Below, in pieces: positions 11,971-25,280 of a stretch of DNA of 64,000 nucleotides. The translations under genes were made by a program, and so were the position numbers. The stretch lies in assembly GCA_037043235.1 (NCBI GenBank), contig JAWRVZ010000095.1, positions 667,001-731,000 of the forward strand, written 5' to 3'. The first letter of the stretch is position 1. Each line of letters begins with the position of its first letter. The notes below the pieces were generated by a model, which was not told the DNA's origin, ran no database searches, and worked only from the letters and a program-made list of their open reading frames with translations. The stretch is from Rhodeus uyekii. Its lineage: Eukaryota; Chordata; Actinopteri; Cypriniformes; Acheilognathidae.

Positions 11971-13304
11971 AATTAGGCTAATATACACACCCTGGGCGGT
12001 TTATCGTGGTTTTCGCTTTGGTTTGAATATCGTTACACCTGTAACTTATACTCTAATGAGAGTTACTTGACATGTATGTAATGTTGCTCAGTCAACAAAA
12101 TGTCTAAAGGGAATATGATTTTTTTTCTTTTATTAATTTAACAGATGATTTTATACACCGTAACTTCCAAATGATAAAAATCCCAAGCAGCTTATTGTAG
12201 ACAAAGAGTCAATTGTATACATTTACTAAATTGCAAGAGTAAACCGTAATTTTCAGTGGTTATTGTAATAGTTCCAGTCTATTTAACAAATGGACACTAG
12301 CCAGCAATTAATTTAGCCTGTAATTTGATGAATTACCGACAAGAGGAAATCTTTCTTGCCAAGAAAATTCCTTTTCCTGGAGCTCACAAAGCTGAAGTCA
12401 GTGAATAATAGACACAAAACCTTTCAGCTTGAGGTTTTTATGGCACATGATTTAGTGGGTGACTGCTGTCTGTTTCAGCAGAACTTCAGATCTATTATGC
12501 AGTGGATTATATCTGAGCGAAGGCAGAATTTTTACTAGTAGTCTTGTAAAAACCACTGCTTGTTGTGTTAAGGGTCGTTCAGCGCTGGCTGGGACAGTGG
12601 AAGCCTCTGTTTCAGAGCGCACAGAGGTTCTCGCTACACTGGCGTAAGACATTAAGAGTTTATTGCCCCTGTGAGGCCCCAAACCCTGCCTCCTTCACCT
12701 TTTCATTCATTTCTTGTAGGTGAAAAATGGGTTCACTGAGTTGGTTGTAATGCATGTAGAAATAAATCGTCGTCACTGCTGCTCTTGAGACCAAACCATA
12801 TTTTCTTCTTCACTTTTTTCAGTTTAGTCTTCCTCTGATTTGTTGTTGGGCTTTGTTTGGACCTACGTATTCTGTGCCAACATCATGTGGCTTTGGACTG
12901 AATCGTGGTGAGCGAGGCCCAGGGTTATCTCATCGGAAATAAAGAAGAGTTAAAAAGGGGGAATAGTGGATGGAGGAAAAAAGAGAAGCTTGAATCTGTT
13001 CTGGTGGTTCAATACAATTGCATAAAATAATTCTGATATAGAAGGTGTTGCTGTTAGTGACACGGAGAATGTCCTTTTGTTTCGATAAGCTCTTCTGTTT
13101 TGCATAATTTAAGGGCTGCTTTATTAGGCCACTCTTTCCATAACACAGTCTTTTGTGTTATTAAGGTAATTTAATTGTCCAAATTTGAATATGAATTGCC
13201 ATTTGAAGTACTTTGGAGCTTTGAATATTGACGTCAGTAACTTTGTTGGTGTGAACTCATTTAACAGGACATTATTGTAGCAGTTGTGTGACACACACAC
13301 ATAG

Positions 13305-13610
13305 AGTGGCGTGAAAAGGTGGTTGAGTTATTTCTTTCCCTTTTCTTAACGTTTGTGTCACTTAAATGTTTCAGATCATCACACAAATTTAAATATTAGT
13401 CAAAGATAACACAAGTAAACACAAAATTTCCCTGCTGAAGCCCTTCAACGTGGCTGAATTACAGCGTTTCTGCAAACTTCCTCCACAGCTCTGTGAAACA
13501 CCCGTAGCAGTTATTAGGTTTGGGGGGCAAACACTTTTTCACACAGGACCATGTACTGGTAGGTTTGGATTTTGTTTCACAAATAAAGAAATAATTTGAA
13601 AAAATATGAA
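13305..13610. mobile_element. Tc1-like transposon end fragment (non-coding)
   Basis: It holds two blocks I associate with fish Tc1-like elements: CAGATCATCACACAAATTTA with AATATTAGTCAAAGATAACA (about 13373-13415), and GGGGCAAACACTTTTTCACA (about 13523-13543). No transposase frame is left. The family match is from memory. Confidence 0.45.
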
Positions 13611-15889
13611 TATAAAGGAAGTAAGCTGTAACCAACAGGGGTAATTTAGTAAATTTGTGCGCCCTGTGAATCATATTTTATAACGCTTATTTTACTTGCT
13701 GCATAGTGACCATGGTATGAATATGACATAGTGGACGGCTTATTGTATAGTTTGAAATCAAAGGTTAAATGTTTGTCGATCTTGCGTCTCTAGTGAACGC
13801 ATTCAGTTCACACCACGACCCGGACGCTCAGAGTAGTTGTGCGTTCATGTAGACTACAAATGCACACTACAGAGTGTCTGCAAGTCGACAGGTTTGTGAA
13901 ATGTTTATTAGATATTCAAAGATTGGTTTAAATGATATAAATGCGTATTTGTTGAATGCTGATGTTAAGTTAAATTCTAATAGTGTTTCCCTTACTTTTA
14001 ATAATAATATAAAAGCACACACTATAACCTTTTTTTGTATAGGCCATGCAGTTTACTCTCTTGTTTTATCTAGTTGCAAAGACAAAACTGTTAAACACAG
14101 ACCATATTTAATGAAGACGTGCTGTGTTCTCAGCGCCGTCCAATATATATATATATCAGCCAAATAAGAAAACCTAATTTATCTGCCGATATTAAAAAAT
14201 GGCCAAATATCGGCTGTTATAACAGTCGAGCACTAGTCTGTACTTTATATATTGCTTTCTTGCCAAATTTAAAAGCGCAAACAACTATAAGTTGCACTTA
14301 AGTCTCTGACATTGCCTTTTTTTTTACTCTGCTTTACAGTCTTCCTACTTCGAAAGTGTATAATTATAAGTTCGGATATTGTAATAATGATAATTTTATT
14401 TGCGCATTTTTCCATTCTCTGGCTACCACAAAGACTGACAGGATTTTCTATTGTTGCACAAGCCTGTTGCCTCATAAACAGGTTAAATGAGTAGTATTTT
14501 CTGGCAAGCTTCGTAGCCTTTTAACAAGAGTAAAGCTAAATACATAAATGCAATTTTACAATTGCAGTAACACTGAATTCCCACCAGTACCTGTTTGCCA
14601 CAGTCACCAGTCTTTAATTGAGACGGCCCAATTTATAAAATCAGCACTCAAAGTTTTGATAAAGCTGTACCCCTCAGATTCAGATGTGAGACTGCCGGGT
14701 CGACGGCCAGCAGCTCAGACAGTTTCCCGTGGCATATTCGCCTGTCCATCTGGACTTTAAATGAAATGACAGATTGCTCCTTTTAATTAAGCTGAGCTCG
14801 TTCTTTGAATGTGTTCTTAAGCTTTTACTGGTGTTTGCACACGGCCTCAGATGTTGACACTCTGAGCAAAGAGCTTCCCACTCAAGCAGTGTGTTTTAAA
14901 GGCCCTTACATTGCATCCAAGAGGCATCTGTTAATCGTCTCGTTTGTGATTCTAGCAGCAGTAGGGAGGAAGTACAGAGTTGAAACTGACATTCCCCGGC
15001 CTTGACCCCGGGTCACCGCAGAGGAGTCAAAGGAGCTCAGAGATTGCTAATAGGGGACATCAACCACAGTGCGGTTTGTGTGACTTTTTGTGCACAATTA
15101 TCGTCATTTTAACAGTAAAAGACTGTAAAAATCCTATTGTAAAAGTTCCTTATATTCGGTAAACATCTGTAATAGATCTAACGTAAAATACTTTGAAATG
15201 AACAGTTTTTGATATTAAAAAGAACAAGTCATTTTATGTTGCTTAAGGCCTTTTGTACACAAGGTTTTTGTCACATATTATCCTGTTAAACTAATGTTTA
15301 GTGTATTATTTTCTTATGTTCCCAGTGATGGTGTTGTTTTTAGAGGGTCACTATGCTCTTCTCTCCAGTTAACATCAAATTTTCATTATTCAGATTATTT
15401 GCTAGTAAGTATGGTTGTATATATTTGGCATGTTACAGTTTTAATCTACTCACATAAAATTCAAAATACTATATATCCGTACTGGATAATTTTCGGCTCT
15501 TGGATGAACATTGCAACGCCGGGTTTGCCTACGGTACTGTTGCGTTCTTTGCGCCATCCGGGTGAAGATAAAGAGCAGAGACTGTACAGAGAGTTGTTGA
15601 CAGTTTAGTGATTTGGAGTAAAGAAAACTTCAGAATAATGTCACAGAGTTCATCCATAAGTTGTGTGAACAACACACGGCAGCTTTGTAGAACTGAGCAC
15701 ATGCACTCTTTGGTCAGAGCGGTAATAAAACGATTAAGATGTTTACTAGCCTGTTTATTACTTATTTATTATTTAAAATGGCATCTACCACATAGTTTAA
15801 TGTGAATATGGTTGCTAAAATCATGTTTAATCGCATTCATTTGAGCAAAGTGTTGCGTTTACATAAGGTAAAGTTTTATCGCAATATAG

Positions 15890-16310
15890 CCAAAACCCAT
15901 TATAATATCATTATGAGAGTGTGAGGAACGAGAGAGACAGGATTCAATTGCGAATGATATTTATTGAAGATGAAAATGAAACTCAGAGATGTCCAGGAAT
16001 TCAGGCGGTGCAGAGTAAATCCCCAAGGTGCGCGGCGTGGAAGTGAACCAGGAACATGAAGACACGCTGACGGGCTGACGCTGAAGAACAGGAAGACCCT
16101 GACACCGGAAGCAGGAACATAGACAACTCGAGGAGGTAGCACTCTGAAGACAACGACTCGACACAGTGGTGAGGAGAGAGATGAACAGGCAGAGGGAATA
16201 TGGATCAGGTGTGGGTGATGATGATCAGTGACCACGACTCCCACATTCACCTCACATGCAAACACAGGCAGTACTAGGAGATAATGAATTCGCGAACCGT
16301 GACAGAGAGT
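15890..16310. repeat. Unclassified dispersed repeat, possibly retroelement-derived
   Basis: This is a purine-rich, higher-GC block. It starts near GAGAGTGTGAGGAACGAG and ends near GCGAACCGTGACAGAG, close to the left end of the Tc1-like element at 16327. The TTATTGAAGATGAAAATGAAA and CCGTGACA motifs resemble teleost repeats, but no terminal repeats or coding domain are visible. Its overlapping antisense ORFs look non-coding. Confidence 0.3.
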
Positions 16311-16326
16311 GCATGTAAAGGCACTA

Positions 16327-17398
16327 CACACTCACCTAAAGGATTATTAGAAACACATACTAATACTGTGTTTGACCCCCTTTCACCTTCAGAACTGTTT
16401 AATTCTACGTGGCGTTGATTCAACAAGCTGCTGAAAGCATTCTTTAGAAATGTTGGCCATATTGATAGGAGCATCTTGCAGTTGATGGAGATTTGTGGGA
16501 TGCACATCCAGGACACGAAGCTCCCGTTCCACCACATCCCAAAGATGCTCTATTGGGTTGAGATCTGGTGACTGTGGGGCATTTTAGTACCGTGAACTCA
16601 TTGTCATGTTCAAGAAACCAAAATGAAATGATTCGAGCTTTGTGACATGATGGTCATGAAGGGATGGACATGGTCAGAAACAATGCTTAGGTAGACCGTG
16701 GCATTTAAACGATGCCCAACTGGCACTGAGGGGCCTAAAGTGTGCCAAGGAAACATCCCCCACACCATTACACCACCACCACCAGCCTGCACAGTGGTAA
16801 CAAGGCATGATGGATCCAAATTCTGACTCTACAGAAATCGACCGGGCAACATTTTTCAATTGTCCAATTTTTGTGATTTTTTTATTTTTATTTTTTGCTG
16901 TTGTAGCCCATCCACCTCAAGGTTGTGTGTGTTGTGGCTTCACAAATGCTTTGCTGCAAACCTCGGTTGTAACGAGTGGTTATTTCAGTCAAAGTTGCTC
17001 TTCTATCAGCTTGAATCAGTCGCCCATGACCTCTGACCTCTAGCATCAACAAGGCATTTTCTCCCACAGGACTGCCGCATACTGGATGTTTTTCCCTTTT
17101 CACAGCATTCTTTGTAAACCCTAGAAATGGTTGTGTGTGAAAATCCCAGTAACTGAGCAGAGTGTGAAATACTCAGACCGGCCCGTCTGACACCAACAAC
17201 CATGCCACGCTCAAAACTGCTGAAATCACCTTTCTTTCCCATTCTGACATTCAGTTTGGAGTTCAGGAGATTGTCTTGAGCAGGAACAACCCCTAAATGC
17301 AGTGAAGCAGCTGCCATGTGATTGATTGATTGATTGATTGATTAGATGATTGCATTGAGAAATTGAACAGGTGTTCCTAATAATCCTTTAGGTGAGTG
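16327..17398 (-). mobile_element. Tc1-like DNA transposon with decayed transposase
   Basis: Inverted termini are CACTCACCTAAAGGATTATT (left) and AATAATCCTTTAGGTGAGTG (right), with TA at both outer edges (16325-16326 and 17399-17400). It is 1072 bases long, shorter than typical full-length Tc1 elements. A TGAT tandem run (17328-17343) sits just inside the right end. Confidence 0.88.
16385..17242 (-). pseudogene. Tc1-like transposase pseudogene
   Basis: Starting from MGKKGDF at 17242 on the minus strand, a paired-like helix-turn-helix region is readable (FERGMVVG...ISHSAQLLGFSHTTISRVYKE). It is followed in another frame by GRLIQADRRATLTEITTRYN, and then by remnants of the catalytic region around GGGVMVWGMF. 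Frame changes and gaps separate these pieces, so no functional transposase can be made. Confidence 0.8.
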
Positions 17399-18890
17399 TA
17401 TATATTTGTATTTAGATCAGCTTGTGGAAAAGCTGTTTCAGATTAATTTTTATTTATCATGAGAATTATTATAGTTAAATTTTTTTTTTCCCCTTTACCC
17501 CTTTACAGGTAAAAAAACGATTGTAGTCAAGAGCATTAGAGCATTCGGCATGAGCATTATTTCAGTTAATGAAATGTAAAGAGGCACAGATGCTCACAAT
17601 ATGCTGATACAAAAATCACGTTTGAGCATCAACAGGGACCAATGAGGTTCATTCTCGTGTTACGCAGCACATTTGATCTTCAGCATGAACCAATGAGGTT
17701 CTACAAACTCATCCACCACCATTTATTCAGCAGCGCCAAACTTCCTCTGATCCAATCAATCCCCGGGGACGAAGTCCAGTTCCATCCAACATTAAAAAAA
17801 CAAAAACATTTCACTCAAAATATCACAATAACTTAAGTTTTATCGCAACTTCTGTTTCATGCTGACTTTAAAGGGTTGGTGTGAAAAGAGATAGTGCTGA
17901 AAATGGAGTTTTCTACAGCCGTATTCAAGGAAATGAGCCTAATAGCTGTTGCCTGCCTCACCACAGGAAGATAAACACTGCCCTGTGATTGGCTGATTAG
18001 CACCTGATACACTGAACAGCAGGGCAGGAGATATCCCAGCAGGTAATGACTAAAGACCACACTGTTAAGAGATCTGTCAATGAGCCAACAAGAATGAAGA
18101 AAAACATGTTTGCTTAGATTGAACTCCATGTATGTAAATATAAGAGACTAAAATGTCAAATGTTTCACAGGGATTCCACTAAATTGGTAAATATTTCTTT
18201 TTTCTTTTTCTTTTAAACAACAGCACTAAAATTCTAAAGCACAAAAATGCACCAGTCTTCCCAGTGCTTCATAATGGTGAGAGGACATTTTATGAAAGCA
18301 CATTTCCTTATTGCGTCACATTGGCTGTGAAGCTGCATGTCCAGTACAGTGTCACAAAAGAAAAAACCAGTACCAATACTATTGGAAAAAGTAGGTTTTT
18401 GCTGAAAACAGCCGAGCTGTAGTTAGTATCACAAATGCAAACGGAAAATGATCTGGTTAACAAACGAGTGGCACCTCAACACATTCCTCACATTCTCACA
18501 GAGCAAACCGTCCCAGTTATTTCCCTCACGGACACAGACAAACCACATCATATCCTGATTCAGACCTTGAAAAGACTGGCAGGTACTGATAAGACCAGTC
18601 TAGCTCTCGATAGCACACTGCTGTCAGTGAGCCGAGCGTCCCTCTACACGCCAAACAAAACACAGGACGAGGCTGGGGGAGGGACACTGGCCATGATACG
18701 CACACAAAGTGTGCCTTGTGTTTCTGAGAGCTCAAGACTGACAATGAGCCATTTAGAGTTTCTTCTACACTTCATTCTCATCAACAGAAATCATCTTCCT
18801 GAGCACTCTTCTGAAATCTAAAACGACAAATTACACACTCAGAAAAGGTGCTTGCATGTACCTTCAAACGACTAATGGCACCGTTTAGGG

Positions 18891-19959
18891 CATAGGTGTC
18901 AAACTCAAGGCCCGCGGGCCACATCCGGCCCGGCATGTAATTATGTCCGGCCCGCGAGAGCATTTTATTAATGGCCCGCGAGATGTCCCGCGATCCAGCT
19001 GACTCGCCGAATGATGCTTCGCGGTCGCGCTAGTACCGCGCGATTGTTATTGTTAATTACACATAACTGTTCAGACTCGTTATACAGTGCTTGTGCGCGA
19101 AATGCAGGTGTTGATCATCGGATGAGAAGAGCCCGCCCTCATGGCAGAACAGCCAATCACGTCTTCTTGCATGATTGACAGGTCAGACAGCATATCAGCG
19201 TCAGCTGTCAGAGTGATAGTACAAGCACCAGAAAGAAAATACAGCGCAAAAAAAAAAAAAACATTACGTCCTTAGGGACGTAACAAATATATTGAAATAT
19301 TATTACGTGTAAAAAAAAATTGTGATATAGTTTGTAAAATCTGCTATAACCCATGGGTTATATGCGGGAAAATACGGTATATGTTTACTGACATACTGCC
19401 GGTTACCCGTGTGTCTCATTTGCGGAGCTAATGTGGCAGTAATTAAACAATTTAATAAGACGGCACTATGAGACAAATGACATAAGAGCAAATTCAACTG
19501 AATGATTTGATTTGTTATTGCTGAAAAGCAAACATTTTATTTAGATTTCCAGGTTTTGATATGCAGCATGTCCATATTTTGAATTTGTATAATTTTGACA
19601 GGATATATTTTTATGGAGAGCAAAATCTTTTATATATAAATCTTTTTAAGTTTTATATAAAATGACATAAGAGTAAAGAAATTTGAATGTTTTTTCTTTT
19701 GACTTTTACTTTACTTACTTGTTTACTTTATTTTTATTTTTTTTAAGTATTTTTAAGTATTTGTATATTTTTAAGTTATTTAAGGTATAAGTTGATTTAT
19801 TCCAGAATAATATTTCTGTCTGTTTTTATTCACATCTAAGTTCAAAAAAGGTAAGTTTTAAAAGTTTAGTTTTAGTGTTTTCAATAAATGTTTGTTTGGC
19901 CCGCGACCTAAAGTGTTTTGGGATTTTGGCCCCCTGTGCAACTGAGTTTGACACCCCTG
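18891..19959. mobile_element. hAT element with perfect 8-bp target-site duplication
   Basis: The left end CATAGGTGTCAAACTCA and right end TGAGTTTGACACCCCTG are inverted repeats. GTTTAGGG occurs immediately outside both ends (18883-18890 and 19960-19967), an exact 8-base duplication as expected for hAT transposition. GGCCCGCG motifs lie near each end. There is no transposase frame. A second, Tigger-like element (about 19069-19380) is nested inside. Confidence 0.88.
19069..19380. mobile_element. Tigger-like element family E4, nested in the hAT element
   Basis: It shares GGTGTTGATCATCGGATGAG, CATGATTGACAGGTCAGACA and the end GGGAAAATACGGTA with the copy at 54165-54663. The CGTATTTTCCCG-type terminus is typical of pogo/Tigger families in fish. 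The left boundary is uncertain. Confidence 0.6.
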
Positions 19960-21534
19960 GTTTAGGGGGAAAACGGTGCACCTTTTGAAAGTGCATCACA
20001 CCAGTGACCTCTTTTGTACTTATTTCTTAGAGCATAGAAAGGCCACAAAACTTCTGCTGATTGTCCAGTTGGAACTTCTATCAGCCAAATTATTGATTGT
20101 TGGTCTGGCAGGTGTATTGAAGCGTTTGAACCTTGAACCGTGGCTGCGGAGTGCAAGGTGTTTTGTGTTTGATAGGCTAAAGTTCCTGAGTGTAGTAACA
20201 CTTTTCTAGTTAAATCTAGTCTACTGGAAGTGAAATGGACTGAACGGTCAATAGAGAAGCATGTGCTTTTGAGAAGAGCTCTCAGGAACATCCTGTGGGG
20301 GGGCTCTGATCAAACTGTGACCTCCTTCTCAGTGTTTGATTAGCTCTTTTAGAAGAGGAATGGATAAAATACACCTGGACATGCACCGAATTAAGCTGCG
20401 AAGGTCGACATGAAGTGAAATCACTTAAGAATGTTTCTAATGTCTGAATCATTCATGATTGTTTATGGGTGCACTCCAACAACAACAATAGATCATTTCA
20501 GAAAGTGTGTTGTGCCCTCTTTATCATACGTCATAGACACTGGTAATTGTTATTAATAGTGCATCATCAATGCTTTTGAAAGACTCATCCTCGGCCATCC
20601 AATTCCAACAGGATTTGAATATGAAAAAGCCATAAATAAGGCAGTTAATTTTGACGTCGCATCAATTTTTGCCAACCCATAATTCAAGTTTGTTGTTTTG
20701 TCTGGTAACGTGGATTTCTTTGAGATGCCGAAAGCAGATGAGTCACTCATCTCATGACACACAGCCTTTGATTCACTCTAAACTTCAAGTTCAGACTGTT
20801 CTTGATTAATTGAGGTGATCCTTTCTTACCCTGCTGGGTGATTTGTCTCAACCTGTCACTTGTCCTCAGAGACGGCTGGCTGTGGCTCTGGGAAGGTGTG
20901 GACTGCCGTTCTCTCTGTGATTCAGAGGAATGTGCATGGCAGGCTGCTTTCAGCCCCAGCTGGACCAACAGCACAGATTTTAAGCTGCTGATACGGACTG
21001 TTGCTCCACTCGTGGACAATAGTGTGTCTTTTCAAGCTTTTGTCATGCCTCGTTGCTGTCAAATCCGTTTTTCTTGTTTATTTGTTCACAGGGCGGTTGA
21101 ATGTGCCAAATATTAGCTATGTTTGCATGGACACCTTTTATTTCAGACGGAGTCAATTCGTTCTGATTGATGAACCCAAACACTTCGTTTACATGAAGAC
21201 TAAATGAAGTGATTAGTCATGTTTATGTCACAAGCGTACAATCTGGATAGATTTTTTGACGACCGCAAACTGAGCGAATATACAGTTTTCTGCTCTGTGA
21301 AATTCTCATGCCATAGCTTCTTAGTTTAAAAAAGCACACTTAATAGTGATCTATTTCGGGTCCTAAATGGGAAACAACGAGCACATGAAGCTTTGTACCG
21401 TGCTAATTTACTTATCACGCAGTAAAAACTACCCTTCTGGTGGATGAAAGTCTTAAGCAAGGACTGGGGAGATGTTGTCCTGCATCGCTCAACAGACGAT
21501 GAGTGGCCGGAGAGTTTCAGAACGATCCGCAGAT

Positions 21535-21835
21535 TCTGGGTCTAAAGGGCCAGTCACGCAGCCAATCACGCACAAATCACTCACAAATCATGCACAGAAT
21601 GGGTTTGTGCGTGCTTGTGCGTCGAGAAATTGACCAAAGTATTCCACGAACATTCGACGCATGAATCACTGCCGGAGCGCGTCCAAACGCGCACGCTTCA
21701 CGAACGTTCCACGAACAAGCTTTTCAGAATCCACATTGTCAGTGGAATGAACGTGATACGTGCGCGGTTCATGAGTGATTTGTCCCGCGCATAGTCACGC
21801 ATACTCAACGCATAAACTACGCACGCCGACACTCA
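21535..21835. repeat. CpG-rich unclassified repeat-like block
   Basis: A strikingly CpG- and CACGCA-rich stretch (TCACGCAGCC, AATCACGCAC, CTACGCACGCC) lies directly beside the E3 element. No ORF, clear terminal repeat or known family is recognised. Confidence 0.3.
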
Positions 21836-21837
21836 AA

Positions 21838-22411
21838 ATTCTCGTACACCAAAACAATTCTCCATTAGAATGAAATAAAAATCACTCGAGTCGTTCCACA
21901 TGACCATAAATGCCCATTTTAAATATTTGTTTTGGTTTTACCCTATTAATTACAGTTATTATAACAACCATTAAGATCTCATTTAAATACTAATTAATAA
22001 TTGACAATTAAACTCTAAAAATATCTGACAATTTACTGTAACACACTTCAGCTTTGAGTCGCTGCTGGCGTGAAGGAGACGAGAGGAGGGTTTTACTGCT
22101 TAGAGGGAGAGTTTCATCCCTTCTTTCTCACTCATCTTGAGGTCATTGTCTATATGCTGTACTGTACGTGTATATTTCACTACGTGAACAATAGCGATCA
22201 CAATTAATGTTAACAACAGGAGGTAAAACCGCTGTAAATCACTTATAAAAGTATCACTGTGGTGAATGATGAACCAAACCGAGCGACGCTGAGAGAATGA
22301 ACGAGTGAAAGAGTGATGGGCTTTGTCTGGACATTTTTCTCACACTACGATACAATGCTCGTACAACGATTTGCTCATATACAAAGTCACTTGTAAACCG
22401 AGGCATTACTG
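21838..22411. mobile_element. Tigger-like element family E3, right end intact
   Basis: The right end, TTGTAAACCGAGGCATTACTG, is followed by TA (22412-22413). The interior (CGTACACCAAAAC, TTTGGTTTTACCCTATTAATT, CGCTGCTGGCGTGAAGGAGA) is the reverse complement of the copy at about 46370-46697. The left terminus is lost. Confidence 0.7.
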
Positions 22412-22674
22412 TATTCTAATCGCGTTTGGCAGAATTTGATAGTCCTTGCATTATTCGGCCTGAGGGTGGCGCTCTAATGATGATTGATAGAGGTTGGTAC
22501 ACGTAACAAACACATTGAATGCCGTTTTAGAATTGCTGTATTTAATGCCCCTGAAAATTGTTTTATGGCTGTTATGACGAGACGTTTCTCCACTGGAGTT
22601 CCTAGACAAAACAAACACGACAGAACTAAAAAAAAAGGGGCAAAAAAAGAGTCGAGATAAATGAACTCCACTGT

Positions 22675-24393
22675 CACTCGATATGGCGATTTATTAGATG
22701 AAGCGATCAGCATGCTATAAAAATGTACACACACTGTATATGTTTGCTAACAACAAAAGGCATATGTGCAGCAACTAACAGCAGAGATTTACCAGAATAC
22801 AATAAAAACACCTTCCATTCTCCATACAAACCTTTAATCATATTCTCCAACACTGCAAACACAATTTCACTCACAGCGTAAACAGTCACACACACATAAA
22901 CACATTCACTCATAACAGTCATTTCTCTCTGACACAGTTCTGAAAGTATTGCACACGCGGTTACTATGGTTCCTTTACAAAGTCTAAAATGCTTAGTTGC
23001 TTTTTGCCTTTAACGGTCTGCTTGAAAACAAATGCTTCTATCAGTAACAACGTCTTTGTCGATGTCAGTGTAATCTGGGAACTCCTGGACAGTGATGCTT
23101 GATTTTTCTGCCACTTCCGCGAGTTCTTCTGCAGCTGCGCGGCACTGTCAAGTCACCTTTATTTATATAGCGCTTTTTACAATGTAGATTGTTTCAAAGC
23201 AGCTTTACAGGAAAAACAATATAAACAAAGTTTGTTTGGCTGAACAGAAGCCCCAAAAGAGCAGGCGAATCAATACAATTGATGAACTTTAAGTGTTAAG
23301 TTTCCCCAACTGAGCAAGCCATAGGCGACAGCGGCAAGGAACCAAAACTCCGGCAGGTGACGTAACGAATGAAGAATAGAATGGAGAAAAAACCTTGGGA
23401 GAAACCAGGCTCAGTCGGGGGACCAGTTCTCCTCTGGCCAACAGCCAAACAGTGCATGATTATTATACAACAATTCAAGTCCAATATGAAGTCCAGTTTG
23501 GTCCGGTTAGAGATGGGTTCATGATCGTCACAGGGGAGGGTCTAGTAGAGTCACGGTCTCCGCAGACACCCCAGGGCAGTGCTGTGCTCGTGTCCAGGTC
23601 CTTCATCTGATCTGCATACGGCCCGGATCCAGCTGCCCACGGTAACCTCGGAATAAACAGAGACCAATATCAGCGTAGATGCCATTCTTCTTCTGATGTA
23701 TCGAGTACATCAGGTGTTATGGGAATGTTCCCGGTTCCGGCTTATCTAAATTATGCAGCCTAACAATCATTTTACATGATTTGGATTAAAAATGTATGTA
23801 TAATGTGTTATGTGTATGCCAGGATGAAGAGATGTGTTTTTAGTCTACATTTAAACTGACAGAGTGTGTCTGCTTCCCGAACTGTAATAGGAAGACTGTT
23901 CCAGAGTTTAGGAGCTAAATAGAAAAAGGATCGACCGCCAGCAGTTGACTTTGATATTCTAGGTATTATAAGCTGGTCAGTATTTTGGGATCGCAATAGA
24001 CGTGAAGGACTATAATGTGTTAAGAGATCGCTCAAGTACTGTGGAGCTAAACCATTTAATGCTTTGTAAGTAATTAGCAAGATTTTAAAATGTGTTCGGT
24101 GTTTAATAGGAAGCCAGTGCAGTGAGTGAACCGTCACCATATGGACCACGATCCACGTGCAAAGCGAACTCAGCGCATGCGCAGTGAATTAGGTACCATC
24201 ATGAGTCATGAGATAACCATGTGAAGTGGTGAATTTGTCCCTCTTTTGAGCTTGAGATATCAGGGTTCGGTGAAAAAAAATAAAAAAATCGACATAACTG
24301 ATTAAAAAAATGCTAAGAGAAATAGGGAGTTTGGCGGTTCAACTTCAAAAACATCGACATAATAGGATTGACCGATGTTGAGATAAGTGAACT
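22675..24393. mobile_element. Rearranged P1 pogo-like element carrying a LINE fragment
   Basis: The block at 22682-23146 is the reverse complement of the interior of the copy at 49342 (GGCGATTTATTAGATGAAGC...), preceded by a displaced terminal piece, AACTCCACTG. P1 sequence resumes at about 24150 (GATCCACGTGCAAAGCGAAC) and runs to AGATAAGTGAACTG at 24393. About 1 kb of LINE-derived sequence separates the two parts. Confidence 0.65.
23147..24140 (-). mobile_element. 3' fragment of a non-LTR retrotransposon (LINE)
   Basis: Minus-strand frame 24149-23808 contains LHWLPIKHRTHFKILLITYK, GLAPQYLSDLL and PKLWNSLPITVR, the conserved C-terminal region of fish LINE ORF2 proteins after the reverse transcriptase. 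The remainder is 3' untranslated sequence ending with the dispersed TTTATTTATATAGCGCTTTT motif. It is 5'-truncated, as usual for LINE copies. The clade is not assigned. Confidence 0.75.
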
Positions 24394-25032
24394 GTATTAT
24401 ACTTTTATATATATATTCTGCTCATGCTATGACTTAAAACAGTTTAGAAAATCCGAAAAAATATTTGTTGCAGAATGCTGAACACATTTGTGATGCATTA
24501 TTAATTTTGTGTAAATGGAAGTCAATGAGTGGATAAATGGTTACGTCAGTTAATTCAACAACAATGTGAGCTCATTCTGTGTGTAATGCATTTCTACATA
24601 ATTGTTTTCAATCGGACTAGAAAAGATTTAATCAACCCCTTAGAATCCGAATGAAATTGTAAACTGATTTGGCCAATTAATTCCGATTGACTTGATGATT
24701 ATATTCTAATTGTGATTATAATATTAATTACTATTCTACATAATATATCGTTCTGCCATAATGCATTGAGTGTAATGGTTAAAGTCTAGGGTTTATGAGC
24801 TCCTCAAAAATGGATGGAAATCAAGTTTATCATGTTTATGTTATCTTGAGGGTAAGGAATCCCAGTGTGAACTGTGTGTGTGTGTGTGTGTGTGTCATGA
24901 AAAACAAACACTCAGAAAGGCCAAAGGCGCATACTTTCCAGTCCCTTCCTGCAAACCTTTCTGTATGTAAGGAAGAAACATTTGTCTTTTGATTCGGTCT
25001 CTATAGAGTCACTATATATTGCTACAGATACC

Positions 25033-25280
25033 ATATCGTTAGCATAATTGCCTAAGTCATTTTTTGGCCAAATTGTGATATCTGCCTGTTTTTACTGTCC
25101 TTCCACTGCTGCATCATCCTGCCTTTCTGCCAATGTCCTTAGCCAATCACAACACTTATTAGCATCCAAAAACACCATCAATTAGTCATCTCTTTGACTT
25201 AAGCAGTGTTGAGTTTTTTTGTGTTTTCCAAAAACATTGAAATATGACTTAGGCAATTATGCCATGAGGCTAACGATATA
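25033..25280. mobile_element. Short MITE with about 30-bp inverted termini
   Basis: ATATCGTTAGCATAATTGCC with TAAGTCATTTT at the left is mirrored by ATGACTTAGGCAATTATGCC and TAACGATAT at the right; the right arm carries a few extra bases. There is no ORF. Confidence 0.65.
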
